A stretch of DNA of 64,000 nucleotides from Anniella stebbinsi. Lineage: Eukaryota; Chordata; Lepidosauria; Squamata; Anniellidae. A program made the translations under genes and the position numbers. Where the stretch lies: contig JARDYH010000001.1 of NCBI GenBank assembly GCA_029215795.1, positions 356,028,154-356,092,153 of the forward strand, given 5' to 3'. Below the pieces are notes generated by a model. It worked only from the letters and a program-made list of their open reading frames with translations, was not told the origin of the DNA and made no database searches. Below are positions 43,898-56,182 of this stretch, one piece after another; within the stretch, counting starts at the first letter, position 1, and every line of letters begins with the position of its first letter.

Positions 43898-44349
43898 CTG
43901 TATGGTATGTGTCTTGAAGGCACAAAAAGTTCAAAGAAAAATCTTGGCCTCTAACACAATTCTATCCATCCAACATCACTACAAGGCAGTTCTGCCTTCC
44001 TGTTCACTCTCATGGCTGCAGAGGAGGGAAGTTCTCTCCAGACTTTAGAAGGCCAAGATGAGTTTCCATGTGGAAAAGTCATAATCTGTTTATCTGTCAG
44101 AATACGCTTCTTGTTCCCCTGGAGATGCATTCAATGCTGTACAAACTTGCAAATTTTCTATAATTGTATTCTGAGGCTTTATTTTGGGTGTCTCCACTTT
44201 CGTTAGGTGGGTGCTGACTGCTGCATATATGGCCTTCTCAGGTATGGTGGTACCCTGTTTAGTGATTATCTTCCCCAGACTGATGCTGACTTTACTGTCT
44301 TTAAAAGCAGTATAAAACCATTATATTCCAGTTGAGCTTTTGATGGATA

Positions 44350-44512
44350 ATTGTGCTGGTGTGCTGCTGTTTTCTGTTTGTAAACAGTTTCCCCGCAATT
44401 TTCAATTTTACATTGGATTATTGTCTTATTTGGATTTTGTTGTTGTTATGAGCTGCCTTGGATACTGGGTCGTGGCAAAGTAGTATATAAATGTTTTTAA
44501 ATAAAAAATGTT
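44350..44512 (+). mobile_element. LINE 3' tail
   Basis: TATGAGCTGCCTTGGATACT, AAGTAGTATATAAATG and TTTTAAATAAAA form a typical LINE 3' UTR end. A minus-orientation tail fragment follows at about 44555-44640. Confidence 0.5.
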
Positions 44513-45539
44513 TTCAGCGTTTATAACAGAAAGGAAGATGGGAGATTTAACCATACTATTTATTTATAGGCATTTATTTATATGCCAGCCAATAACCAAG
44601 TCCTCTGGGGGTGGCTCACTAACATTAAAATCATGGTACTGGCCACCCTGGATGTGCTTTGCCATGCTAATAAGAGGACATGGGGGCATTTTCAGGGGGA
44701 AACCAGCAGGTGGGAGAGGGTGATTAATCTTCCTTTCTGGCTATCCCTGCAAATGCTCCCCTTAGAGAAGATATTTGCAGGGAAGGCTCAGCAAACCTAG
44801 AAGGTTTAAATGCACAGGACATCCACCTAAGCAACAAACATTCATTTAGGAAACATGTGTTTGCTAATTCCACCCTTAGAAACCACTTCCTAAAATATTC
44901 TGTGCTCTAGATTGTGACTTGGGAAATTGACGGCTGTCCATCTCCAGATAACTTCTCTTCAGATGACAAAGACTGACAAAGAGATGCAATCTTTGAAGAG
45001 CAACATTATAGTCACATCTTAAAAGTTCAATGGCTGCAGGTGTTTAGAGCTGTGCTTGTGAAGCTGCCAATCCACCTGCATAACCAAATTATACACCTGT
45101 AAGAGCTTGAGTTGGAATATTCTACTAATCTCTGTTTTTAAATGTACTGGTCATGGCAGCTGTAAAATTCCTAAAAAACCCCAAGAGGCACAGGACTTTT
45201 TTACATTTTAATAATAATAGTAATTAATAATATTTTATAATAATTATAATAATAAACATAATAAACATAGTTGTTTTTTTAAAAAGATTTCCAAAACAAG
45301 GAGAAAAGAGAGAGAAATAAAGAATAAGAAAAAAATAGATAAAAATAAATACAGTAAATGTAAATCAAATTATTGACAGAGGGTAATACTCTTAAGCTCT
45401 ATTCATATTTTTTCACTATTGCTTTGTAATCCAAGACATACCGTACATGGAATCTATATTCTGCTTCGAAGTTTTCTTTATAATTCTTCTGTATGCCAAA
45501 CTTATGTTGTTGTTGTTATTTTTATTTTTATTATTATAT

Positions 45540-45603
45540 GGGCATTGAACTAGGGCTTTTTTTGAATGCAAAACACTTGCTCCACCACTGAGCTTTGGTC
45601 CTT
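45540..45603 (-). mobile_element. SINE family A head fragment
   Basis: B-box-like GGGCATTGAACTAGGGC, then ACTTGCTCCACCACTGAGCT, the reverse of a tRNA-like head. Confidence 0.55.
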
Positions 45604-45924
45604 TCACAAAATATTAGTTATACCCTGTTCCTACCATTCCCGTGGTGGGGCTTGGACCTGCATCTTTAGTTTCTCAGCCCCATGCAACGAGCTAATGTGG
45701 GCTAATTGCTCCTGAATGCCAGACAATTTATATTTTATCCTGTTCTTCCTTGAGAAAACTCCTCATGCTGTGGTGGCACAAGAGTATTCCTTGCTGGGCT
45801 GTGAAATACACAAAGGCCCATTGCGGTTGTTCTTTCCAGGTGGAACTGTGAGTGAGAGATATCATTGCACCTTGATCAGAATTTGCTAGGGCCGTCAGGA
45901 AGTTTGATAAAGTTTGAGCTGATG

Positions 45925-45972
45925 ATCTATGGGGAACCACTCTTCCATCTATGGGGAACCACTCTTCCATCT
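45925..45972. repeat. Tandem duplication (2 x 22 bp)
   Basis: Two exact copies of the 22-bp unit that begins ATCTATGGGGAACC, plus a partial third. Confidence 0.92.
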
Positions 45973-46681
45973 CTGCTATAGTCTCTAGTTTGGATACCAT
46001 TTGCATCATTCCTATATAGTGATATGTGAGCGACAGGCTGCCTTCCTTCCATGTTAGCTGGAAATAATTAGTCATGACAAACTGCAGCGCATGTGAGCCA
46101 GTATTTTATCCCAGTGGTGATGCCAAAAACAGTTTCTAAGATGGGGACGCTGGAAGGAAGCTAATCCTTATTTTAACGGTTACATCCAGATTGGAAGAAG
46201 CTGGGTCACAGGGTTCCGTTTTACCAACCTTTTTTTCATTAAAAAAAAGTATTGGAATACAGTTTCTTTCTTTCTCCCCCCTTCCAGTAGCCTTTGCTTT
46301 ATTCTTCTAACTAGAATGGGAAACTAGGCCACCTGCTGCTATTTTACAAAGTTTTAACTTAGAACAGATGGTGAAGCAATAAGAAAAGACCCTGACTACA
46401 GAACTGGCTAAGTCTTCAAATACATGATGACTTAAGGGTGGGGGAATTGGGAATCAGTTGCCCTCTTTAACTTCTTTTCATGTAGTGATGATGAGCTCCA
46501 AATTGCAGTCAAAATGTTTTATGCTGGACATGAGAGGGGCGTGGGGAGTGGGGTGTGGGGTGTGCCCTCAATATAAAAATGCAGCCCTGGAATGGGTAGT
46601 TGGAGGGTGGGGGAGGGTGTTCTGGAATATTTGCTACTTTTAAGAACAGGCTATGAAACTTTTAGTTGCATTAGTTTAGTT

Positions 46682-46817
46682 CAGCTTCTCCCAACCTGGT
46701 GCCCTCCAGATATGTTGTACTACAACTCCCATCGCCCTTGTCCTTTGGCCATGCTGGCTGGGGTTGGTGGGAGTTGTGGTCAAAAACATCAAGAAGGCAT
46801 GAGGTTTGGGAAGGCTG
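46682..46817. mobile_element. hAT MITE (family H)
   Basis: From CAGCTTCTCCCAACCTGGTG to AGGTTTGGGAAGGCTG. It contains the full inverted ACTACAACTCCCATC / GGTGGGAGTTGTGGT arms around GCCATGCTGGCTGGGG. Confidence 0.78.
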
Positions 46818-47309
46818 TCCTAATATTTTGTTTAAAATGTCTATATTGTTCTGGAAGGCTATTGGAGCAAGAGGCTTGGAGGCAACCGAGAGCAATAGGT
46901 TCCTGATGGTAATGTGTGAACTCCCTAATGAACGTGAAGGTCGTGACCTATGTATCCTCTGTTGTAATTGCCTTAAATTTATTTATTTTATTTCTATACC
47001 CTCCTATGAGTATGGAAAGAATGAGCAGACTGGATATATGTGCATATGCAGATTATGATTTAATTAGAAAGATAGAAAAGCCACCAGAAGCGTAACCTGA
47101 ACTGGCCAGTCTAAAGCCTTATTGGGAAATACCCTCCTGTCCTGAAACATCTTTGCCTGGAGATAGGCCATTCGTTTGTACACCATAATTCCTTGTCTTT
47201 GTCTTCCTTGGCTTTTATCACTGCTAGTAGGGAATAGTTTGCTGGCCCAACCCTAAGGGTGGTGTCTAACCAGTCTTCTCTTTCTTCAAACATTTGTGTT
47301 AAAATAAAA

Positions 47310-47545
47310 ATGTATATTCTTTATTTTATTTAGTTACTTATTTTCTTACTTACTATACTTTAAAACCTCCCAATAACCAAAAAACTCTGCGTGGTGTACA
47401 ATACATTAAAAACATACCGTACAAACATTAAAACAAAAAAATAAAAACAGCACAGAAATAAAAACAAGATAAAACCAGCAGCAAGGAATAAAACCATTGC
47501 AGGACCATAAAACAAATTAAAACCATATTCTTTACTACTGAGCTT
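47310..47545 (-). mobile_element. LINE 3' tail (minus)
   Basis: A/T-rich TTATTTAGTTACTTATTTTC followed by AAACTCTGCGTGGTGTACAA and A-rich ATTAAAACAAAAAAATAAAA-type sequence, the reverse of LINE tails such as the one at 9.3 kb. Confidence 0.5.
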
Positions 47546-47734
47546 TGTTGTATTCCTGAGCTAACGTCCCCACTATATATAGTACAATCTACTGCCTCTG
47601 CCAAGACTCCTGGTATTTCGCTGTCATACAAGTACCCATGTATAGATGTATGTTTATGGACATGTGTGGTTGAACATGTGTGGGTAACAGGGTGCTGCTG
47701 GTAATGGCATTTTCCTAAAACTGCCACGCAAGGT

Positions 47735-47840
47735 CCATAGCTCAGTACAGGATTTTCGTACACGCTTTCCCAGGTTCAATCTCTGGGATTTCAGATAGAG
47801 CTGGAAAACTTTGGAGAGCCACTGCCAGTCAGTGCTGACC
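47735..47840 (+). mobile_element. SINE family A fragment
   Basis: GGTCCATAGCTCAGTACAGG head, intact B box GGTTCAATCTC (47773-47783) and body GAGAGCCACTGCCAGTCAGT. Confidence 0.65.
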
Positions 47841-47889
47841 AGGGGGAGGCAACTTGGTGTGCTCCAGATATTTAAATTACACTTCATAT

Positions 47890-48526
47890 TCCCCTTACAC
47901 AAATCTATGGTGTGACTGCACTTAGAATACTGTGTATAGTTCTGGTCACCGCACCTAAAAAGGATATTGTAGAGTTGGAAAAAGGGCAACTAAAATGATC
48001 AACCCCCATATGAGGGAAAGGCTGCTGCAGCTGGGATTGTTTAGCTTAGAAAAATGGCGAGTAAGGAGGAACATAGATGTGTACAAAATTATGCATGGTG
48101 TGGCGAAAGTGATAGAGAGCCATTTTTCTCCATCTCTCATAATACTAGAACCCAATGGAGTCATCCCATGAAGGTGATTGGTGGGAGATTTAGGACAGAT
48201 AAAAAGGTCTTATTCACATAGCGCATAGTTAAACTATGGAATTCGCAACTACAAGATGTAGGCTACCAATCTGGATGGTTTTAAAAGGGGATTAGACAAA
48301 TTCATGGAAGATAAGGCTATCAATGGCTAGTAGTCCTGATGGCTAAATGCTACCTCCAGTATCAGTGGCAGTATGACTATGTACACCAGCTGCTGGGAAC
48401 ATTGGTTGCACTCATGCCCTGCTTGTAGGTTTCCTGTGGGCACCTGGTTGGCCGCTGTGTGAACAGAAATGCTGATCCATATGGACCCTTGGTCTGATCC
48501 AGCATGGCTCCTCTTATGTTCTTACA
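47890..48526 (+). mobile_element. CR1 3' end
   Basis: GGTGTGACTGCACTTAGAAT, TAGTTCTGGTCACCGCACC, GGTGGGAGATTTAGGACAG and the tail GATCCAGCATGGCTCCTCTT ending GTTCTTACAT. Aligns along its length with 21885-22643. Confidence 0.87.
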
Positions 48527-49215
48527 TATCCCACAATCCCTGTCCACTTCTAGGGCTTATGGTTGTTGTAGTCCAAAACATCTGGAAGGCATCCGGTTGC
48601 CTTCTCCTATTGGTACAGACAATACTGACCTAAGCAGACTGCAGTTCTGAGTTGGTAGAAAACAGCTTCATACACAAATACAGTCTAATGTTTAGAATCT
48701 TACTGCATGGTTCACCTATATCCAGTAGGAATATGGAGCAGGGCCGTGCCTTCATGAAATGTAGTGAGGATGACATGTGGAGTAAAAAGCTTCTAAACAT
48801 GATGGTGAAGTTTTATTGTGGGTTGTTCTTGATGCTGACCTTGCATATACAGTGTATGTATCCATACTCAGCTTAATAGGTTCCAGGGTTGGGACCTACC
48901 TGCTAATTAAAATCACACATTGACCCTGGAGTTTGTGCATGGTAATAAAGCCCCCTGAGGATCTCTGAACATGTGCATGGTGCATCTCCTGCAGTCTGCC
49001 TGGATATATCTGTGGTGAGAAGGGAAGGGCTTCTGCTTGAGAGGAATTGTGTATTCTGAAAATACCTGCATGATTCCTAGCATCTCTCTTGCTTTTGATT
49101 TTTTATTGCTATTTTGGCATCTCTGTCTTTAGCTACTGTGCAACAACTGTTGAAAAGTAGCCTTCCCCTTCATCCAGATGTAATCTCCGATTGCTAAGAT
49201 GTCCATGGCAAACAA

Positions 49216-49390
49216 TGAAGGGCTCTAGCTCAGTGGTATAGTGCATGCTTTGCATGCAGAAGGCTACAGCTTCAATCCCCGGAATTTCTCCACGTAAGAC
49301 TTGGAAAAACAGGCACTTTTCCCAAGCTGTTCGAAATCCTGGAAACCCTTGCTTCCAATCTAAATAGACAATACTGAGCTTGAAAACGTA
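49216..49390 (+). mobile_element. SINE family A
   Basis: The A-box-like CTAGCTCAGTGGTATAGTGC and the B box CTTCAATCCCC are both present. The body lacks the usual 3' end after GACAATACTGAGCTTG. Confidence 0.7.
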
Positions 49391-49394
49391 GTGC

Positions 49395-50290
49395 TTTAAT
49401 CACTTGTTCTTTAGATTAAAGTAATGCGCTCACTGTGGGATTGCCCTTGAAAAGTTTTCAAAAAATACAGTTTGTGCAAAATGCAGCAGTTAGACTTTCG
49501 TCTGCAATGTGCTTTGTAGACCACATTACACCAGTCTTGGAACAACTTCATTGCCTTTAAGTTTGTTTCCAGGCACAAATCAGGGTGCTGGTTCTGACCT
49601 ACAAAGCACAAAATGGTTTGGGTCCAGGATATCTGAAGGGCTGCCTCCTTCTCGATCAACCCAGAATGCAGGACATGGAATAATAGGCTCATGTTACAGG
49701 AAGCCAGATTTTGTCTGGACGTCAGGAAAAACTTCCTGACTGTTAGAGCAGTACGACAATGGAGCCGATGACCTAGGGAGGTCATGGGCTCTCCCACATT
49801 AGAGGCCTTCAAGAGGCAGCTGGACAACTATCTGTCAGGGATGCTTTAAGGTGAATTTCTGCATTGAGCAGGGGGGTTGAACTTGATGGCCTTAAAGGCC
49901 CCTTCCAACTCTACTATTCTATGATTCTATGACTCTGTCCATAACTCATTATCATCATTGGAGGCTAGGTTGCTGTATACCTGAGACATAGCCTTTTTGA
50001 TAGCGGCACCCAATTGTGGAACTCCATCCTGAGGAAGGTGAGGTTGTCAGTAAATGATAGTGGGCAGTTAATGATGTTATTAGATGGGCAGTAAAAACTG
50101 TCCTCTTTGGTCAGGCTATTAATGTATTTTTTTTGTCGGTCTTTAATTTTAATGTATCTTGTAATTTTTATTGTATGATTTTGTTCCTTGGGTTTTATGG
50201 GAGGTTTTAAAATGTTTTTATTGCACATTGCCCTGAGCATCTGCGATATTATAAATCTACGTAATAAATTTATTAATAATAAATAATTTG
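49395..50290 (+). mobile_element. L2-type LINE 3' end split by a CR1
   Basis: The left half (to about 49660) reads AAAATGCAGCAGTTAGACTT, GACCACATTACACCAGTCTT and GGGTCCAGGATATCTGAAGG. The right half (from about 49932) resumes with an LWN motif (TTGTGGAACTCC at about 50012) and a 3' UTR ending CTACGTAATAAATTTATTAA. The insertion point falls within the C-terminal coding region. Confidence 0.8.
49660..49931 (+). mobile_element. CR1 3' end nested in L2
   Basis: ATGGAATAATAGGCTCATGT, GTCAGGAAAAACTTCCTGAC and the classical CR1 terminus CCTTCCAACTCTACTATTCT followed by ATGATTCTATGA. Insertions with this end are typical of CR1. Confidence 0.9.
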
Positions 50291-50991
50291 TTATAAGGCA
50301 TCTTCCTGTGTTCCTTACTGCTGTTAATTGACTTACAGAAGTTCTGCAAGATTGGAATAGCTCTCTCTCCTTCTTGCTTCCCTCTCCCCCCACCCACCAG
50401 TTGCAATGCTTCTAAACCTTTGTAGATGTAGGAGTTGCCTGATCATGTCACCTGTCACAAGCGTCGTGCATTATTCTGTAGGCAGTTGTGGGAAGCTGCT
50501 TCTGAGCTTCGTGTGGGGGACAGAGGTGAGTTCTGATGGAAAGCATACCTGGTGGCGTATTGCATTTTCTTTCCCCTCCATTAAATGTGGCCCTCCTGGG
50601 ACCCTGCTGGTGCTGCCGCTGATTGTGTGTGGCTGCTAACTTCGCTATTGGTGACAGTAGCCATGGGAACGCAAGAAGGAAGATGTGAGTTTATAACTCC
50701 CAACTTGTTGCTAGGCAGGTCTATCTCAGTGTACGTATCGAGCAGTCTGGAATAATAAAGGCGCTTTCTCATTTTACAATAAAAAATCCACTACACTTTA
50801 GGAATGTGGAGTTACCGGCAAAATTGGAAGGATGCAGGCGTTGAAAAGGGGCAAAATGCAACCTTGTAATTTGATAATTGTATGTGAACAGGATGGATAT
50901 GGATGTGGGCCGTGTTAAACATCGCAACTTAAAACACATTTTTTTACAGCTCTTGAGCTCTTAGAAAACTATTGTGGTGTAGTGGTTAGGG

Positions 50992-51095
50992 AAGCCTTCC
51001 CCAACCTGGTGCCCTCCAGATGTGTGGCCATGCTGACTGGGAATAATGGGACTTGCAGTCCTATACACCTGGAAAGTACCAAGTTGAGATGACTG
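50992..51095. mobile_element. hAT MITE (family H) in SINE head
   Basis: AAGCCTTCCCCAACCTGGTG to AGTACCAAGTTGAGATGACTG. Flanks are GGTTAGGG (50984-50991) and GGTTACTA (51096-51103), the same SINE octamer that is hit at 517-524. Confidence 0.78.
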
Positions 51096-51207
51096 GGTTA
51101 CTATGTTGGAGTAGGACCAGGGAGACCCAGGTTCAAATCTCCTCTCAGCCGTGAAGTTTGCCTGGTGACTAGCTCAAAGTCAACACTTCTCAGGTTGATC
51201 AGTTACC

Positions 51208-51411
51208 CTGTTCAGTTGATATGTTAAGCCATGGTTAGGTTGCTAACCTTTTTGTAGCAAATGGTTAGTTAGGGGGCGTGTTTAAACTGTGGTTATGTAG
51301 CCACCATGATTAGGAATCACACAAGACACTAAGCCATGGTTCACTTGACACTCTAACCTATGTTTAGCTCAGAATGCTTAACCACCGTGACTTAGTATGT
51401 TGTCTAAACAG
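51208..51411. mobile_element. Foldback MITE family A, copy 3, in SINE
   Basis: Ends CTGTTCAGTTGATATGTTAA and the complement of TTAGTATGTTGTCTAAACAG. Flanking octamers CAGTTACC and GGTTTACC share five positions including TTACC, which belongs to the SINE body. Confidence 0.78.
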
Positions 51412-52616
51412 GGTTTACCTCACAGGGTTGTTGTGAAGAAAAAACGTGGCATTGAGAGGGAAGAACCATGTAGGCTGCCTTGAGGTCCATTGACGAAGGC
51501 TCACTGGATATACATGTAATAAGTATAACAACAGAATGAACATATTTCTTATGAGACAGTAATGGGAAAGACCCTTGTATAAAGCATCATAGACTGTCCT
51601 GTCCCCATGCTGTTTTTTATGGTGTTTCCAACATGGAGCTGCCAGGCCCATATTTTTACAACAAAAAGGGAATTAAATAAGTCAAATAGTACTGGAGAAT
51701 TGACTCTGGCTTCACGCTTGGCCTACTGTCAATTTCCAACAGAATTTTAAAGGCTCTTGTATGCTATACTGTTTCTCTAGACTCATTACATACAAATGTC
51801 ACCATGCCCCAATGACTCTTACATGGCATTGTGTTTTATAGTGATGTCAATGGATGAAACTTGTCTAGGAATTGAATCTGGTTTTGTTATGTCTGGAAGA
51901 TCTGGGCATTCCAGTGGAATCCCTGTTAAGAGGATACTGCATATAGATTTGGGATGTTTCCTCTCTTGCTCGATAGATATAGCAAGGTAGCATCCTGCAT
52001 TCTTGGGAGGGAGTACGGGATAGCGAGAACATTCCACTCCCCACAGCTCACGTGAGATTGTACATTTGGGGGAAATGGGAATGTCTGAATGGCTACGGAA
52101 TTCTTAGTAGTGGATACCACTAAAGTTATGTACTTAAATATGGGAGTAGAATTGGGATGGATCTGGGAGCAAGAAAGCATAAATGTAGAGAGGGAACAGA
52201 TATGAATTTCATTCAGTCCAAACTCTGCGCAGCATTTTACTGCATTATTGACGCTGCTTATTAGCTTTGCTACAGAGAGAGCCCAGTCTCATCCTAACTA
52301 TGTTGTGTCTCAAGCAGAATGAAGATAAAAAAGTGTGCAATGGCACACTTCTCCTGTTTCAGATTCAATAACACAGTTTAATTTGCTCAAACAAATATGC
52401 CGGGTTATGAAAACTATCTCCTCTTTCTCAAAGTTTGCTAAACAGTTTGCTGAAGTTATGGTGACTGTCGGTCGTGTGTGGGCATGCTGGAAAGAACATG
52501 GTAACAGTTGGCCAGAGAACTGGGGGATGGTGTGAAAGGCTATGGCCAGCAAGGTTGTGTGTTCCACATTGACCGGCCCTTTGAGGGTAGCTGCTCTCTT
52601 ATTACAGAGTCTAGAG

Positions 52617-52749
52617 CAGCCTTCCCCAGCCTGGTCCTCTAGATGTTTTAGACTAAAACTTGCAAGATTCATGACCATTGGCCATGCTGGCTGGGCTGTT
52701 GGGAGTTGAAGTCCAAAGCATCTGGAGGGCACTAGGGTGGGAAAGGCTG
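52617..52749. mobile_element. hAT MITE (family H)
   Basis: CAGCCTTCCCCAGCCTGGTC to GGCACTAGGGTGGGAAAGGCTG, with CTAAAACTTGCAAGATTC and TTGGGAGTTGAAGTCCAAAG as decayed inner arms. Confidence 0.75.
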
Positions 52750-53304
52750 GGCAGGGGCCTGGCACCGATGTTGCTATACCTTCGGGGTTAAGAGACTATG
52801 GTGTGGGATTACCTGCGCCCTCCTCTCTTTTGTGTGGTTCTCTGTTGTACCATCTAATCAGGTTTAATGTTAACCTTATTTAAAATATACTCTCCTGAAC
52901 CTCCTTTTTGAAGCCCCATTTGAATCCACATTTTGAAAATCTCTTTTTTTCTGAATAATTGCTAGTGGCATTGAGTTCCAGAGGTCGCATTTGCTAGCTG
53001 GGTTGTGTAAAAGTGCTTCCTTTTAAAGCTGGGCTTAGACCATGGGTGCACAGCCTATTTCAGGGGCTGGCTTGCTCTCCATGGGCTGGATGATGTAAAT
53101 TGGGGTGGCCATGGCCTCTAATGTCATTTCCCCGCCCATTTTCTCTTTCTTCATGCTGAGCAGAGGCTGGTACTCTTCTCAGTACCAGCTACTTTCCATG
53201 CTTTATTTCAGATCTGAGATAACATCAAGGTTTCCTCCAGGGGGTGAGGTTCCATGAGCTGGATTGAGGAGCCAGATTAGGCGGTTCTGTACCCCTGTTT
53301 TAGA

Positions 53305-53505
53305 CACATAGGAAGCTGCCTTTATAACAGGTCAAATTATTTGTCCACCTAGCCCAGTACTGTGTCCTCTGATTGGCAGGATCTCAGGTAGAAGTCTTTC
53401 CATCACTTTCTACCTGACCCCTTTTAATTGTAGATGCCAGAGATTGAACCTGAGTCATTTTGCACACAAGGGCTGTGATCTCTCACTGAACTACGGGCCC
53501 CTTGC
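53305..53505 (-). mobile_element. SINE family A
   Basis: Left end ACATAGGAAGCTGCCTTTAT. Right side has AGAGATTGAACCTGAGTC (B box complement) and TCTCACTGAACTACGGGCCC (A box complement). Confidence 0.78.
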
Positions 53506-53764
53506 CTGAGGAAGGTGGGGGCGGCAATTAGAGAATATGGGTGGGGATGACGAGAGTGTGCATTTTTGATGCCCTGCTTTTGATCCTTTAATCCCCAATA
53601 ATCTTTTTCAACTCACCTGCATACCAGTTGTGGATATCTGTGCCCCCGAGGAATGGGGAAGCTCCCAGGGTAGGAAGAAGGCAAAGAACCAGCAAAGCAA
53701 AGAACCTTCTGGCTGTTGGAAGGCAGCAAATAGTACACAAGTTTGTTTTGCTTTGTTTTTTAAA

Positions 53765-54200
53765 GAAAAAGACACATTGTTGAATAACTACCTGACGGAA
53801 TGCCTCTCCCGACACGAATCTACCCGTACACTACGATCAACGTCTAAGGTCTTCCTCCGAGCGCTTCCTCCGAGGGAAGCTCGGAGGATGGCAACAAGGG
53901 TGAGGGCCTTTTCAGTGGTGGCCCCCCAACAGTGGAACAATCTCCCTGATGAGGCCCGCCTGGCACCAACACTGTTATATTTTCGGTGCCTGGTTAAGAC
54001 TTCTCTCTTCTCCCAGGCATTTAACAGCATATGTTGAGCTTTTTTAATTGACCCCTGGATAGTTTAAATTATATGTAGTTTGTTTTTAGGCTTTTATGAT
54101 TTAAAATGTTGTATATTGTTTTTTAAATGTTCAATGTTTTTAATTTTTGTAAACCGCCCAGAGAGTTTATGGGGCAGTATAGAAATGTAAATAATAATAA
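53765..54200 (+). mobile_element. LINE 3' end (family as at 9.1 kb)
   Basis: Frame to 54037 reads STRTLRSTSKVFLRALPP, ATRVRAFSVVAPQQWNNLPD and RCLVKTSLFSQAF. The 3' UTR carries AACCGCCCAGAGAGTTTATG and GTATAGAAATGTAAATAATA. Confidence 0.82.
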
Positions 54201-55189
54201 AAATAATTTAAAAAAATATTTCTGTGACAACTGTGGAGAAACTGTTTAAGTAGCTTCTGCTTTTTTATGCCTGTAATTATTTTAAAAGCCTTAACTCTGA
54301 TGTTAAAAAAATGCAGATAACTTATGGCCGTTGTGTTCGTAAGCACTGGATACGTTAAGTTACCTGGAACATCTTGTCTTCTGTTGTCTGTGATGCCTGT
54401 TGACAGTTCTCCAAGGTCTTCCTGGGGCAGCATCTTTCCTGGCCCTGTTACATGAGTTTCTGTTGCTGAAGTTGAGGGTGGGATTTTTTTTTAATGCATG
54501 CAGAGTATGTGCGATAGCACTGAACTACAGTCTCTTCCTTGCCCTCCTTCTGGCTGCTTCTTTTTATTCAGGCCCCTGAGTACAAGCAAATGTGCAGGTC
54601 AGTGGACTAGGATGTTCAGGGCAGATGTCTCTAGGAAAATGTCAAGTGACTAGATTACATGGAACATTGCTTCATCTGATTATCTCTTGTTCAGCTGTAT
54701 GAACGCAAACTGCTCCTCTGCCTAGAGAAATGGCCCAGAAATAGAACTGGGGTGTACTGTAGTATAGCGGCGTCGACCTAGAATGCCACCTAAAGCAACG
54801 TCGTTGTTTCCGTGGTGACCTGTTCTTTGGGTGTCTGTTTGGAAGTTGGCCAAGATTCCTGGCCAACAATTTCAGGTACAGCAGTTACACAAAAAACGAA
54901 GGCAGCTGTGTTGTCCTTCAGAAAAATCCCAAAATCCATATACTATAATACATTTATTAGGCCAACTCAAAGATCACAAAGCATGCACACTTCTTGTGAT
55001 ATTTTGAATTGAACTTATAGAGGTATTCCACCATATAGGTACAAACTTTTATTCCTTAGTTGAAAACTGGGAAAAAGATTTAACTGATGTTCCCTCTTCG
55101 CCTATCCTTCCATCAAAGTTGTAACAATTTCACACCTGGTCTTTTCCCCTTTGAAGTGAGTACTAATGTTATGGCGGAGTTTGATTAAA

Positions 55190-55320
55190 GTGTTTTATTG
55201 GTGTTTTATTGGTGTTTTAATGATGTACTGGTTTTATCTGCTTTTAATCAGTTTTTGTATTTTGTGTTTGGTGTTGTTCCCCGCCTCGATCCGTTGGGAG
55301 AGGCGGGTGATAAATAAATA

Positions 55321-55354
<34 letters not shown>
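55190..55354 (+). mobile_element. L2-type LINE 3' tail with (ATT)n
   Basis: GTTGTTCCCCGCCTCGATCC, GGGAGAGGCGGGTGATAAAT and then an ATT run (55320-55354). Mirror image of the nested copy at 18.6 kb. A GTGTTTTATTG unit is tandemly repeated just upstream (about 55190-55215). Confidence 0.78.
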
Positions 55355-55356
<2 letters not shown>

Positions 55357-55540
55357 ATTTAGGTTGCACTTGCTGCTTGACAAAATTACAGTGTTTGCCT
55401 TTGTGTAGTGGCTGCAGGCATGAACTTCTGTTCAGTCATAGCTTTCATTTCTGCCTCGTGTCAATAGCGTTTTACTCAGCTGTAGGGTCCTTCGAAGGGC
55501 TGATCTTACATGCATGTACATGACTTATCACTTCATGGCT

Positions 55541-55727
55541 CTGTTCAAATGACACATTAAGCCACAGTGATTAAGCATTTTGAGTTAAACATGATGGCTT
55601 AGTGTGTCATGTGAACCATTCCTAACCATGGTGGCTACATCACCACGGTTTAAACATGCTCACTAACCATTTGCGCCAAAAGGGTTAGCGGCCCAAACAT
55701 GGCTTACTTTACGTGTTGTCTGAACAG
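55541..55727. mobile_element. Foldback MITE family A, copy 4
   Basis: Ends CTGTTCAAATGACACATTAA and the complement of ACGTGTTGTCTGAACAG. Shares CCATTCCTAACCATGGTGGC and GGGTTAGCGGCC with the copy at 36.1 kb. Confidence 0.82.
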
Positions 55728-56027
55728 ACCTGATGTCTTGCAGCTGAATCCACCCATTTGAAAAGATCCGTGTGGTTTTGAGGTGATTTGAAATTTTGCA
55801 TGTGATGGAGGAGGCAGAAAATCTATTGTGGTTTGTGTTCGTTGATTTTTAAAAATTACATCCATGTCTGTGATTGGAGCATCAGTACCAACTTGAATAT
55901 GTGGAAGTGCCATCGCAGAAAAGTGGGTATTGTTGTACACAAGTTGCCTTCTTGGCTTTGTAGCTCTGTGTTCAAGACATAAAGCTATCTGTTAAGGATG
56001 TTCTAGCTGCATTTGAAGGGGGCTGGC

Positions 56028-56182
56028 AGTGGAGGCTGATAGCTCTGGTGTCAGTGGGGTGGTGAATCCGTTCCAGGTTTCAGGAGCTATCCAAGGTGCA
56101 CCTTGAATAGTTTTGACAGGTTCTGACTGAAACCCGGAGTGGATTCACTATCCCACTGACATTGGAGCCACCAGCCTCCACT
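56028..56182. mobile_element. Foldback element (family D), copy 2
   Basis: Terminal CAGTGGAGGCT and AGCCTCCACTG are perfect inverted repeats. The inner GTGGTGAATCCGTTCCAGG mirrors CCCGGAGTGGATTCACTATC. Confidence 0.75.

Larger units (their letters stand above)
50970..51490 (+). mobile_element. SINE family B broken by two MITEs
   Basis: Head GTGGTGTAGTGGTTAGG (50974-50990), then a hAT MITE (50992-51095). SINE resumes with TTGGAGTAGGACCAGGGAGA and the intact B box GGTTCAAATCTCC (51131-51143). It breaks again at 51207 for a foldback (51208-51411) and ends with TACCTCACAGGGTTGTTGTG and GGCTGCCTTGAG. Confidence 0.82.

Noticed and set aside
49411..49827. 138-codon minus-strand ORF
   Set aside because: Spans the L2-CR1 junction on the antisense strand.
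49965..50393. 142-codon minus-strand ORF
   Set aside because: Lies antisense to the 3' UTR of an L2-type LINE.
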